Source of the DNA: Posidonia oceanica
Lineage: Eukaryota > Streptophyta > Magnoliopsida > Alismatales > Posidoniaceae
Reading direction: 5' to 3'
Assembly: GCA_037176725.1 (NCBI GenBank)
Contig: JAZBRS010000014.1
Coordinates: forward strand, 72,646,501-72,710,500
DNA length: 64,000 nucleotides
Position 1 is the stretch's first letter; each line of letters opens with the position of its first letter. This document shows positions 46,369 to 58,256 of the stretch, in pieces. The notes below the pieces were generated by a model. That model did not search any database. It was not told the DNA's origin and worked only from the letters and a program-made list of their open reading frames with translations. Made by a program: the position numbers and the translations under genes.

Positions 46369-49300
46369 GTGGATGCCTCGCTCGTGGACTTGGAGTTGCT
46401 GTTCCAAGAGCAACTCGCGGCGTTGGTTGAGGACGCCGCCGAGCAGCAGGTGTTGAGGAAAGGGAAGGCTGTGGCTACGGATCCCTCCTCGCCGCAAGAT
46501 CGTCCCTTGATCATGGTCTTGGGAGAAGACACGGAGCCAACCCCCACTAGACCAGATGAGTTGATCACTCCACAGCCAGAGGGCGGGTCTAGATGGTTCG
46601 TGCAGCGCATGCCCCGCACGGACAATGTGATTGGCGACAATACACAGATTAGTCGCCCAAAGGACAGTCGGTCGTCCTCGGCACTGCCCGCGAGCACATT
46701 TGAAAGCACGGAGGAGGGAATAGTGCAGACAGCAGTGCAGACCGTAGTGCCGACAACAGAGCAGACGGTGGCAGTCCCAGCAGTGATAGTGGCACCTGAG
46801 TAGACAAAGCAGACTGAGCAGCCAGCGTAGCCAGATTAGTCAGCAGGACTAGGGGCCACCCAAGCGGACGTCACCCACCGAGCCTACAGAAATACTCAAG
46901 TGAATGTGACCATCCTGAGGCATCATCAGGACCAAGAGGCGGAACATATCCACTCCTTCGACATTACAGACCCAACATTCGAGAAGGAGATCCTCTCGGA
47001 ACTCATTGCATATGGAGAGGAGGATGATACAGGCATAAATGAGAATGATGAACCATCGCTTGAGTTCCGGCTTTATGAAGACGACCCAGAAGGGCCTAAC
47101 CTCCATGTCGAGGAAGAGACAGAGGCAGTTAATATTGGCACAGCCACAGATATCAAAGAGGTCCGCATCAGTGCCCAACTATCGCCCTAGGCTAGAACAG
47201 AGTTCATTGCATTCCTTATGGAATATGCAGATGTCTTCGCCTGGAGCTATGAAGACATGGTCGGCCTTGATGTCGAGATTGTGGTGCACAACCTGCCCTT
47301 GGATCCAGATGCAAAGCCGGTAAAGCAGAAGCTCCGGAAGTGGCAACCATAGTGGCTGCTGAAGATCAAAGAGGAAATCATGAAGCAGCATAGCGTTGCC
47401 TTTCTCAAGGTTGTCCTCTACCTGGAATGGCTTGCGAATGTCGTCCCGGTGCCCAAGAAGGACGGTAAGGTCCGCATGTGCATTGATTACAGGGATCTGA
47501 ACAAAGCCAGTCCTAAGGACGACTTCCCTTTACTGCACATCGACGTCCTAGTAGACAGCACTGCAGGACACAAGATGCTCTCCTTTATGGATAGCTTGTC
47601 CGGCTACAACCAGATTAGAATGGTAGAGGAGGACATGGAAAAGACTTCCTTCATCACTCCCTGAGGAGTCTTCTGCTATCAGGTCATGCCGTTTGGGCTC
47701 AGGAACGTCGGAGCAACATATCAGAGGGCGATGACTCCATTGTTCCACGACCTCATGCATCAAGAAGTCGAGGTCTACGTGGATGACATGATCGCCAAGT
47801 CAAGAGAGTCTGAGGACCACCTCGCCTGCCTCAAGAAGCTCTTTGATCTCCTGAGGAAGTACAAGCTTCGCCTCAACCCCAGCAAGTGTGTATTCGAGGT
47901 ATCATCTGGCAAGTTGTTAGGCTACATTGTTAGCCAGAGGAGAATTGAAGTGGACCCGAGCAAGGCCAAAGCCATCATGGATATGCCACCCCCCAAGACT
48001 GAGAAAGAAGTCAGAGGCCTGTTGGGGCGTCTGCAATATATTAGCCGGTTTATTACGTGGCTTACGCCTATCTGCGAATCGATTTTCAAGCTCCTGAGGA
48101 AGAACGCACAGATCCGCTGGAGCGAGGAGTGCCAAGTTGCATTTGACAAGATCAAGCAGTGCTTGATCAAGCCTCTTGTCCTGGTCCCTCCTACGCCAGG
48201 GAGACCATTGATTCTCTACCTTTCTACCACGCAGCATTCCATGGGCGCTGTCTTGGGCCAACATGATGAAATAGGTAGAATGGAGCAGGCCATTTATTAC
48301 CTAAGCAAGAAATTCAATGATTGCGAAGCCAGGTACAGCACTATAGAGAAGACTTGCCTATCTCTTGTCTGGGGGTGTAGAAGCTAAGGCATTACATGAT
48401 GGCACACCCGGTCCAGCTCTTATGCCGGCATGACCCCATCAAGTTCCTTTTCCAGATGCTGGCCATGGTAGGCTAATGCGTCAAGTGGCAGGTGCTACTG
48501 TCCCAGTATGACATCACCTTTGTCACACAGAAGTCAATGAAGGGCCAAGCCATGACAGATCATATAGCCGAATTCCTGCTGCCTGAGTACCAGCCGCTAC
48601 AGACCAAGTTCCCCGACAAGGACATTCTATTCGCCATGGAGGATTCGGAGCAGAAGGATCCTGAGGACGAACTACAGTGGCACCTGTACTTCGATGGCGC
48701 AGTTAATAGAAGGGGCAGAGGCATCGGTGCTGTTTTAGCAATGCCGTAGGGAGAGCTGATCTCGTTTGCAAGGAAGATGACATTCCCTTGCACCAATAAT
48801 GAGGCAGAGTATGAAGCCTGCATTCTGGGACTGCAAGTCGCTCTCGAGCATTATGTGCGCAAGCTGCATGTACACGGAGATGTGATGCTGGTCATCTCCC
48901 AAGTCAACGACGATTGGAAGACAAAGGACCCCAAGCTGGTGCCATACCATGAATTCCTGTTGAAGCTTATTGAACATTTTGGAGAAATCCGCTTCACCTT
49001 CATGAGCAGAGCCAAGAACGCCTATGCAGATGCTCTGGCAACCTTAGTATCTGGCTCTTTATACCCGAGTATCGTGCAGTAGACGTATCAGTCACTCGTG
49101 TGGAACAGCCTGCACACTGCATGAGCATCGAGGAAGCGGATCTAGCAGAGGAACTACCATGGTACCATGACATCAAGGTCTTCCTAGAATCTGGCAGCCT
49201 CCCACCTCACGCCTCAGCAGCAGACAGAAAGACTTTGGCACGTCTGGCGTCAAAGTACGTAATGGGGGCAGGACATCTGTATAGAAGATCTTACAACCAG

Positions 49301-50401
49301 ATGCTCCTATGCTGCATAGACAAGAAGGAGGCCGACACACTGATGCTCCAAGTCCATGCAAAGACTTGCGGCCCTCACATGAACGGTGTGTTGCTGGCCA
49401 AGAAGATTATGCTTCAGGATTACTTCTGGTCAACTATGGAGGCAGACTGCTGCCAGTTTGTGCGCAGGTGCCATAACTGCGAGGTCCATGGTAACTTTAT
49501 ACATGCGCCCCTATAGGAACTGTACAACATGTCTTCACCATGGCCTTTCTCCACCTGAGGGATTGATGTCGTTGGCGCCATACATCCAGCCACCTCGAAC
49601 GGTCACTGCTTCATCATGGTGGTCATTGATTACTTTACCAAGTGGGTGGAGGCAGCCTCTTACAAGACAGTTACTGCCACGGCTACTGAGAAGTTTATCA
49701 GAAACAACATCATAGCCCGGTATGGGGTCCCGCACGCGCTCATCTCTGATAACGGGTCAAACTTCACAGCCAAGAGGACCGAGGACTTTCTGCAGAGTTT
49801 CAAGATCAAGCACCGTAGATCCTACCCTTTTCGACCGTAGATGAATGGCACGGTAGAGTCTGCCAACAAGAACCTTGTCAAGATCTTGAAGAAGATGGCA
49901 GAGACTCACAAGGACTGGTACGACAAGCTTCCATATGCCCTTTGGGCGTACAGAACGTCAGTCTGGACTTCAATAGGGGCAACTCCATATTCACTTGTGT
50001 ATGGCATGGAGGCTGTTTTGCCCATTGAAGTAGAGATCCCCTCACTATGGATCCTATGAGAAGCTGAACTGGAGGAAGCAGAATGGGTTGAGAATCGTTG
50101 CATCTAGTTGAACCTGATTGATGAGCATAGACTGCAGGCCATGCATCATGCCCAGTGTTATCAGAAACAGTCGGCCAGAGCATACTAGAAGAAGGTTAGG
50201 CCCAGAAGCTTAAATCCAGGGGATATGGTCCTTCGAGCCATCCATCTCCCAGACAGTTGAGGCAAATTCTGGCCTAATTGGCGTGGCCCCTTCCTGATCA
50301 AGCGGAGCTTTTCCAGCGACGCAGCGGTTCTTGAGGACATGGACCAAGTTGAACAATCAGAACTGGTCAATTCATGCTATCTCAAGAAGTACTACCAGTA
50401 G
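46369..50401 (+). pseudogene. pol: pol of element D: RT, RNase H, integrase, broken
   Basis: A Thr/Pro/Glu-rich N-terminal stretch is followed by reverse transcriptase (VPVPKKDGKVRMCIDYRDLNKA, cut here to KKDGKVRMCIDYRDLN; MPFGLRN; YVDD at 47776-47787), RNase H (YFDGAVN with Asp at 48693; CTNNEAEYEA), a linker, the integrase HHCC region, and the core with Asp at 49565, Asp at 49748 and Glu at 49856. All three integrase catalytic residues and YVDD are kept. It is disabled by one-base deletions near 48372 and 49051 and by stops at 47188, 47350, 47662, 48747, 49514, 49556, 49838, 50057, 50105, 50186 and 50258, mostly CAG to TAG, CGA to TGA or TGG to TGA. The natural stop is at 50399. Confidence 0.93.
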
Positions 50402-51889
50402 CTTGCCGTCGCGGCCTCACAGAGATCCTACTCCCCCACTTCTTGCATTCTACTTCCGCATGCATTTTAGTCATGTTTATTTTGAAAAAGTAACAAAAAA
50501 GAGACTTGTATTTGTATTATACGCATTACAATCTATAGCCCAGTGATGAAATCAGAGATGCTTGCTTGCTCCAGAAAGAGTACACTCTACCTCACCTGAC
50601 ACTACTCATGATGTCCTAACCAGTGAGGGAGCCACCATCCAGTGAGGACAGACAAAATGTCCAAACCCCCTAGGACCTATGCCTCTAGAGGGAGACAAAA
50701 TGCTAGGGTGAGAGAGAGTGTGAGCAAAACATACATGTCTAAGCCCAGGCACCCCGAAAAAAAGAGGGAAGAAGATAGAAGGCGAAGACAGAAGTTAGCC
50801 CTTGAGATAGAGGCGAGCAGCATGACCTTGTCCCTCCAAATTACCTTGGAGAGGAGCTGAAGTTCGCGCTTGGGAACCTTCAAATCCCATAGGGCCTAGT
50901 CACCCCTGTCCAGCAGCAACTCCCCAGCCTCAAGCTAGGTGCCTTTTAACTCCAAGCTAGGGATAGGGAAACCTGAATGCCTATGTGGGAATAAAAGAAA
51001 AAAATTGAAAAATGAAAAGAGTAGGTGTAGGTCCTCGAGAGTTTGGCATGGAGCCTGTCCTCACCTCACCACCACCTTAACACCACAAATATCACCCCTT
51101 TCCGGAGTGCCACCAGCAGTTAGTAATCCGAGTAGAGTCAGGTGAGTCAGAGACCGCTCCTTTCCTTTGCAGCAGGCATCAAGCACTCCATATGCTGAGG
51201 GTATTAGGAATTTAGTGTAGATCATGCATGCATCTATCTACCATCAAATCATCTCCTTTGCCCCTTTTCCTCCCACTCTGCAAGCTCCAGCTCGGCACTG
51301 GGACAGTACTTCTGCCTAGACAGCTTGACCGCCTTCGAGCCTCAGATCAGCTTATCACTGTTAGTGCAGCAGCTCAAGGAGTATACCGGTAACCAGAGAC
51401 AGGGCAACCACTCCAGAGGTAACAGGACAACCTTGGCATCTTGGGGCCCCTCACGGGCCGTCGGGCCTACGTAGTTAGGCACCGCCCCTCATCTCTGTGC
51501 GACTTTGCTCCAGGTGGACGAAGTCACTTTTCGCTTACTCCCTTGCCTCGTACAGGACCAAGACAAGCGTACCCCTTGTTGCGACTTCATTCCAGATAGA
51601 CGAAGCCCCTTCCCCTTGTTTCCTCGCTCCATACGGACGAGGACAAGAGTGCCTTTTGTGTGACTTCGCCCTGTGCAGGCGAAGCACCCCCTCTGCATGG
51701 CTGAATATGTTTGAAATTTGTAGTCTGATTGTTAGTTGTAGCGTTTGAACTGCTTTATCAGCTTTTATATGCACACCTATTTTTCTGAAAGCCAGTATTG
51801 TATGCCTGCTCTTTATCCGGATTGATGAACAGCTCTGGCTTTAGGTACTCGAGGACTCTGCACCAGTTGCCCGCATCCTTTTCGGCACA
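50402..51889 (+). other. Post-pol non-coding region of element D
   Basis: The part 50520-51180 is the module shared with A and F (GAGGGAGCCACC, GAAGGCGAAGACAGAAG, CCTTGGAGAGGAG, AGAGTTTGGCATGGAGCC, TTTCCTTTGCAGCAGGCAT). From 51180 to 51889 is spacer leading to the DUF7745-type ORF. At 51490-51680 a GCGACTT-CG-type phrase with GGACGA(G/A)GACAAG recurs three times at about 70-bp spacing. Confidence 0.65.
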
Positions 51890-53092
51890 ATGGGCTTCCT
51901 TACCTTAGTGACCCCCAACCATTGCTCCAGGACTCTTCGCGAATGGATTCGCTAACTCACCGAGGGTGACCGTGAGAAGCTGCGCCTATAGGGCCTCCCG
52001 TCCAAGCTTCTGAAGGTGGCCGATGTAGAGGTGAGCTAGCATTTGCTGTGTGTTGCGGCGAGGTTCTGAAAACCAGCACACCATGTCTTCCGCTTCGGTA
52101 GGGTAGAGCTGACCCCCATGCTGGAGGAAGTACGTCGGATCTGCGGCTTCTCCACACTAATGGGGCCCACCGTATTCATGAGGTGGGAAGGATACATTAC
52201 AACCCTACGGCTGCTGATTGGGCTCCTGACTGAGGAGTGCCAGAAAAAGTTGATTTGCACTAGCGGGCCTGAGCCCATGCTCAGCTTAGTATACTTCGAT
52301 GAGGTTGCCAAGAAGCGCATTGAGCTTGGAGATGAACTGTGGTTCCGGGGCTTCGTTACTCGCTTTTTAGGCGAGCTTGCATTCAGCCACGGCCAGATGA
52401 CGGTTGTGATCAAGGTCGCCGAGATTGCACTTGCCATGGTAACCTGGCAGATTGAGCTGGCGCCAGTGGTTCTAGTAGAGACATATCGCGGACTGGACCG
52501 CATCTCTTACTGCTGCCGCAACTTTCATGGTTGCGGGGCCTTAGTACAAGTCTGGCTAGCGGGACACTTGGGGGCGTACATCCTGCACCCGCAGAGGACA
52601 GCTTTTGAGACATACTGCAGCAGCGGCCATGCCAAGACAATCAAGAGTGTCCGTGAAGAGTATGAAAGGCTGGAGATGCTGACGGATGACACGGTAACTT
52701 GGCGCATCATCTCGTCTGCGGCCGAACCCTTCACTGTCTTCTTCAGTGCCCACGACAGGAGACTGGTTGTGTTGCCAGGATTTACAGGAGGCGTCGAGTA
52801 CCACCCCATCCAGGTGATGCGGCAATTCGGCTTCCAACAGGGTGCCTTTGTCAGCAGTGTAGCTTTCGATCTCCTTCGACTCTACTCACTGAACACTACT
52901 GCTGCCACAGCAAGGTTGGCCAACCTCTTGCGCGATGGTGTGCGATCATCTAACATTGCAGTTGTGAAGGGCTCGAGATGTACTCCAGAATATCTGATTG
53001 AGGTGCAGGGGCTTTGGCCCATTAGCGAGATCCCGCCTAGCGCACCTCTGTTCCCTGACTCCAGGAAGTCTAAGAAGCCTTGGACCAGTTAG
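51890..53092 (+). pseudogene. Captured plant-mobile-domain-like (DUF7745-type) ORF of element D
   Basis: A frame of 401 codons starts at ATG 51890 (MGFLTLVTP) and ends at TAG 53090. After codon 76 it is uninterrupted for 325 residues. The N-terminal part has LTEGDREKLR and HHVFRFGRVELTPMLEEVRRICGF, cut here to HHVFRFGRVELTP. The middle has VVIKVAEIALAMVTWQ and NFHGCGALVQVWLAGHL. The C-terminal part has VTWRIISSAAEPFTVF and LPGFTGGVEYHPIQVMRQFGF. These phrases are like DUF7745 / plant mobile domain proteins of plants, whose biochemical role is poorly known. The four N-terminal stops (near 51953, 51989, 52037 and 52067) include TAG and TGA at CAG and TGG positions. It lies downstream of integrase on the same strand, as in F. 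Confidence 0.78.
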
Positions 53093-53671
53093 AGCACCCA
53101 CGCAGTTGTGTGCTTTATCCAAGTCTTGATGTATCTTGTTTCGCCCAGCTGTGGGCATGTAATCAAGACTTTATCAATGCAATGATGTTTTGTTGTGCCA
53201 ATTGCTTGTATGTTGAGTTGCCTTCCATGCATGCTCTCGCACAACCTTGACCTTGAGCCGTTAGTCCAGCTTGCAACCGGAGCGTTGCCTCAACTTCGCA
53301 CATCCAGCCACTCAGAGCCATGAGGAGAGCGCTATCAGATCCTGACAGTTTTGCAAGTTTCAGAAGCAACTGCCAACAGTTTCAATGCAGGAAGGCTACA
53401 AGAAAGCCCTGCATCCCATCAAGATGCTAGAATCTCTGCAGACCAACGCCGTCAAGTCGAGCAAAGCCACTGAGCGCTCCCGGCTGGGTCATCATGCCGG
53501 GTTGGTAGTCCTAACTACTCGTTTGACAAGCGTGTCAGCTTTGTCTATGTTCATTGCTTTTCGATGCCAAGGGCACTTCGATTGTACCCTAGTATCATCC
53601 CTGATACCAGGGGCATCTTTTTTGCTGTCCTATGGTGTCACTCACTTCCTATTGGTTTATGAGTTGGCTTG
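53093..53671 (+). other. 3' UTR of element D before the tandem repeat
   Basis: This is spacer, then a conserved block at 53500-53620 with the hairpin GTAGTCCTAACTAC (53505-53518), the phrase TCGTTTGACAAGCGTGTCAG and ATACCAGGGGCATC. The same block is present in A and F. Confidence 0.65.
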
Positions 53672-54612
53672 CTTCCTTACTTTGAGGAACGAGTGCCTTT
53701 GCATGCCCTTTTGAGGTCATGTCTGGTCGCTTCCTTACTTTGAGGAACTAGCGCCTTTGCATGCCCTTTCGAGGTCATGTCTGCTTGCTTCCTTACTTTG
53801 AGGAAGGAGCACCTTTACATGCCCTTTCGAGGTCATGTCTGCTTTGCTTCCTTACTTTGAGGAACTAGCGCCTTTGCATGCCCTTTCGAGGTCATGTCTG
53901 CTTTGCTTCCTTACTTTGAGGAACTAGCGCCTTTGCATGCCCTTTCGAGGTCATGTCTGCTTTGCTTCCTTACTTTGAGGAACTAGCGCCTTTGCATGCC
54001 CTTTCGAGGTCATGTCTGCTTTGCTTCCTTATTTTGAAGAACTAGCGCCTTTGCATGCCCTTTTGAGGTCATGTCTGCTTGCTTCCTTACTTTGAGGAAC
54101 TAGGACCTTTGCATGCCCTTTTGAGGTCATGTCTGCTTTGCTTCCTTACTTTGAGGAACTAGCTCCTTTGCATGTCCTTTCGAGGTCATGTCTGCTTTGC
54201 TTCCTTACTTTGAGGAATGAGTGCCTTTGCATGCCCTTTCGAGGTCATGTCTGCGTTGCTTCCTTACTTTGAGGAACTAGCTCCTTTGCATGTCCTTTCG
54301 AGGTCATGTCTGCTTTGCTTCCTTACTTTGAGGAACGAGTGCCTTTGCATGCCCTTTCAAGGTCATGTTTGCTTTGCTTCCTTACTTTGAGGAACTAGCA
54401 CCTTTGCATGCCCTTTCAGGGTCATGTCTGCTTTGCTTCCTTACTTTGAGGAACGAGCACCTTTGCATGTCCTTTCAAGGTCATGTCTGCTTTGCTTCCT
54501 TACTTTGAGGAATGAGTGCCTTTGCATGCCCTTTCAAGGTCATATCTGCTTCACTTCATTACTTTGAGGAACGAGCGCCTTTGCATGCCCTTCCGAGGTC
54601 ATGTCTGCTTTG
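53672..54612 (+). repeat. 59-bp tandem repeat in the 3' UTR of element D, 16 units
   Basis: Units start CTTCCTTACTTTGAGGAA at 53672, 53730, 53788, 53847, 53906 and then about every 59 bp to 54554, with a partial unit at 54613. Each holds GCCTTTGCATGCCCTTTCGA and GGTCATGTCTGCTTTG. Units of 58 and 59 bp alternate irregularly. Sequence is unrelated to the repeats of A and F. Confidence 0.93.
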
Positions 54613-55378
54613 CTTCCTTGCGCGCTTTTTCGAAGTCGTGTTTGCTCGCTTCCTTGCTTTTATGAGCCCCTTTTCTTTTGCGCGCCTCTTCAGAGTCTCA
54701 CCCGCTTGCTTCCTCCGTCGAGGACAAGTCTTTCCTTCCGGGCTAGCAGCCTTAACTGCTCAGTTGACGCCAGTCATAGCTGTCCAACTCTTCTTTCGAT
54801 GCCAATGGTGCTTTAGCTGTCTCCTGGTATCATCTTCCTCATACCAGGGGCATCTTATTTTGCTGCCCTCGGTATCTTCTTTGATTTGGTAGTCCTAACT
54901 ACCCAGATGACACCCGTTACCCTGTCAGGCATTCTTTATTTGGGCCGATAACCCTAACTATCCGGTCTGAGTCCGTCAACTCGTTGGGCCGATAACCCGA
55001 ACTATCTGGCATTGGGTCCGTCAACCCACCACTCATCATGCAGCATCGCATTGTCACCAATACATTGCATTTGGCACACATAGCGTCGTGCACCTGCGCA
55101 ATCCCCAACAGGATCAGCATCAGTATGCATCACTGTGCCACCAAGTAGAGCAAGCATGCACGTTAGCATAGGCTTTACTTTGACGTCATCATTTCTACAC
55201 CTGCACTTTGCATCTACACTTGCATTCGCATCGCGGTAACGGGTCATGACTTTCAGTGCATCCGCCGAATAAATGACTCATGTCGACATCGTCTGCACTC
55301 TTGCCGGTTCGGCGGGGTGTCTTTGTCAACCCTGAGCAGCGGCCTCGGTCCCCATGACCTCGCTCAGGGAGGGGCATC
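54613..55378 (+). other. Distal 3' UTR and PPT of element D
   Basis: This has further copies of the conserved block (GGGCTAGCAGCCTTAACTGC at 54739; GGGCCGATAACCCTAACTAT near 54952 and again with variants at 54985), then CATCAGCATCAGTATGCATC-like sequence, GGTAACGGGTCATGACTTTC (55224), GGGGTGTCT (55314-55322) and the PPT AGGGAGGGGCATC ending at 55378. Confidence 0.75.
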
Positions 55379-58256
55379 TATAGACACCCAATTTTGACGG
55401 TCTTTTAAGTTGGAGAATCTCTGGAAGCTTGTTTGGAAGATGGCTCGGCGGACCCCATTTCAAACCCCATTTCAAACCCAACCCAAAACCAACCCAAAAC
55501 AAACCATTTCCCCTTTTTACAACCGAATCCAAAACACACTCAACACTTAAGCCCACTCCAGGCCCAGCCAAAGCCCAACCGATTGAGCTGCACGTTTAGC
55601 CGCCCCTTGTAGAGGCGACTGAGTTGGGCGCCCTTACACTTGGCGACTCACTTGCAAATCAGAGTGCCGCCCAGAACCTTCCCACGTGGCCATTTCTGGC
55701 CATTGCCCCTGCCACCGATCACCTCTGCACTTACTGCCTCGCTCCCGCCATCCGCTAGATGACAAGGGCATTTACTCGACCGCCCCTCCTTGTCATTTCC
55801 CCCCTCTCACAGAAACCCATCATCACCCTCGCCGGCCACGTGCTCTGACAACCTCAGCCTCCTTTCCTGCCAGCCTGCACACACGTCTGTCACCTCACCA
55901 CCAATTCGGCCTGCCATGCCTGACCCCTTCTCTGCTCTCACGCCACTCTCTGACCCACTCCTTCCTCGTGTGGAGAGTCACCCATCCAACAAAACAAAGA
56001 AACCCATTTTCCCGGCGATGACACAACCTTCACAACCCTCACACTCCCGACATGATCCTTGCTTCCAAACCAACTCCCGAGCTCCCTTGTGTGATCCTCG
56101 AGCCTCCCTGAAGCTTTCCCGTGCGTTTCCAAACATCCGAGGACTCTTCCCAAGCTTCACCGGTGTCATCTTCTCCAACTCCGGCGACATCTCTCCACGT
56201 CGACCGTCACTTCCGGCGAGCCATAAGAGGTACACACCTCTACCCCTTTGCATGCTTGAGGGTCTAGGAAGTTTCCCGGACCCGTCCCCTTTCTTCCTAG
56301 CTAGCTAGATGCCATGTTTGCGCTCTCGGCCGGTCCAATGGCCGACGACGTGTGGCAACGCTGGCGAGCCACCGGTGGAGGTGGGAAAGAGGCCGCAGCC
56401 TCCCCCTTTAACCCGCAAGGCCATTCTCGCATCCTCCTCTATGCCACGTAGCTCCTTGGTCCGTTCCATGAACCTTCGACCGCCTTGATGGCCGGAATTC
56501 GTTGATGCCGGTGGCACAACACGGAGGAGGTGGGTGGAGCTCCTCGAGCCACTGTTTCCCACGCTGATGGCGTGGTTGGATTCCTAGAAGCTTCCTCATG
56601 CTTCCTGGATCCTCCTCGGAATTTTAGGCCTCACCCAAGCGGCGAGAAGTGGCGCTGAAGTCCGATGAACAGACTGCCAGTTCAGCCACTAGCCATGCCG
56701 ACGACTGAGCTGCAACGCTCACAACCTACCGGTCGAACTTTGAGCTGCCGCTCCGGCCGACTCGAAGCCCCATTATTTTTGTTGATTATATGCTTGTGTT
56801 CCTAGATATTTAATCTACTTATCTGTATGCTTAGTTTTTCATTTAGCTTAGCTGGGGGTTCTTGGTCCAGCCTTGAACATGGCTGTTTGGCCACCTGAGT
56901 TGCAAGTCAGTTGCCTGTATGACAGGCGACTGGACTGTAACTCCAGGCAGCCTTCTGGCCAAGTTCAAGCCACTATACCTCACGACCTATTTACCCATTT
57001 GCCAATCTGAATGCATGTTTGTGTACCCCTTTGTGCCTACTTTATTTCTAAGCATTTGATTCCCAGTTTTACATTGGTTTTCTGCTCCGATCTTGGCGAT
57101 GAAAGCCACAGCTTGGAGTACTGCATGAGGCCGAGTCGCCTGTCTGAAAGGCGACCCAACTGGGCACCCCTATTGGCGGCGACTTGACTTGCAGTCCAAG
57201 TGGTGAGCGAGCCACCGGTTCGCTGTTTTGCCGCCTTACTTATAAGATTTGTTTTTATGTCGATTTCCATGCTTGGTTGCCGTCTGTGTTTTCAATGCCG
57301 TTTTAGTCCTTAAATCCGTCCTACTTTTATGCCACTTTCTTGGCAATGATGGCTGCTGTGCGGGGAGCATGGCCTGTGCCTCTACCGTTGGCTTCACCGG
57401 TAACAAGCATCGTCACCTGGGCAACAGGCGACCATGCCCTGAACCTGACAGTGTGCCTAGCCGCCTCCTCACCGCTTTGCCGTTCCTTTTCCGACTTGTT
57501 TGCATACTGATCTTATTGCCAGACATGTTACTTGTGTTTTTCCGAGCTTTGTTTTCCAATTTCGTACTATCTTCACACTTTTCTTGTAGCAATGATTGCT
57601 GCAGTCTGGGGACTGTGGTCTACGAGTCTGCCGCTAGCCTTACCGGCGACCAGCTCTGCCACCCGCTATACCGGCGACCACATACTGATCCAGGCAGTGT
57701 GCTTAGCTATCCTGATCGTCGCCTTCCGCTAGTTCTTTTCTGTGTTTTTGTTTTCAGTTCCGTTTGCTTTATTGTTTATCGTCCCTTTTCGATGCTTTGG
57801 TTTTCGTCATGTATTTTCAAGCATGGATTTTGCTAAGCTTTGCATGGTTAATGAAATGCATGTTGGATACCACCTCAGGCGAATATAAATTGACGTTTTA
57901 CGCCAACATTTAGCCACACAAGAGCGGAAAGTCCAGAAAGACCGATTCCTCGGGCATGTCGGGGGTGCCTAACACCTTCATTGCACGTAATAGGAGTCCT
58001 TACCCTTTCTTTGGACCCGCATTGACCACTTTGCCTTAATCCTTGGCACGAGTCACATATCTTGCATAGCATTGCTTTCATTTGCATGTTTCCTATGCTT
58101 TTCCCTGGTTTTCCTCGTCTTTCTGATAATAGACTAGGTGGCGACTCTGTTTTGTCTTATCATTTGCTTTTCCCTCTTCGCGTCGCTCCCATCTGTGAAG
58201 TACCTCTTCCTTTTCAGACCCCCTCTGGGCCGGATCCCCGGGATCAGGCATTCATA
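55379..58256 (+). mobile_element. 3' LTR of element D (family 2, 2878 bp)
   Basis: It starts TATAGACACCCAATTTTGAC (TG changed to TA) and ends ATTCATA. It is complete and shows what the interrupted 5' copy lacks (57493-57866). Module cores lie near 55610-55650, 56655-56720, 56895-56940, 57125-57200, 57390-57430 and 57630-57685. In the family block at 57961-57980 the 3' arm of the hairpin is mutated (CTTCATTG). A TAGGTGGCGACTC motif is at about 58135. Confidence 0.9.

Larger units (their letters stand above)
31463..58256 (+). mobile_element. Element D: Tat/Ogre-type retrotransposon with extra ORF
   Basis: The order is 5' LTR (31463-33592 and 40075-40464, interrupted by E), PBS, leader, gag, protease, G-patch-like motif, linker, RT, RNase H, integrase, post-pol module, DUF7745-type ORF, 59-bp tandem repeats, 3' UTR, PPT and 3' LTR. 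Net length without E is about 20 kb. No clean 5-bp target duplication is left: the left flank ends TTTTG and the right flank begins AGGCC. Many stops and frameshifts show that it is dead. Confidence 0.9.
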
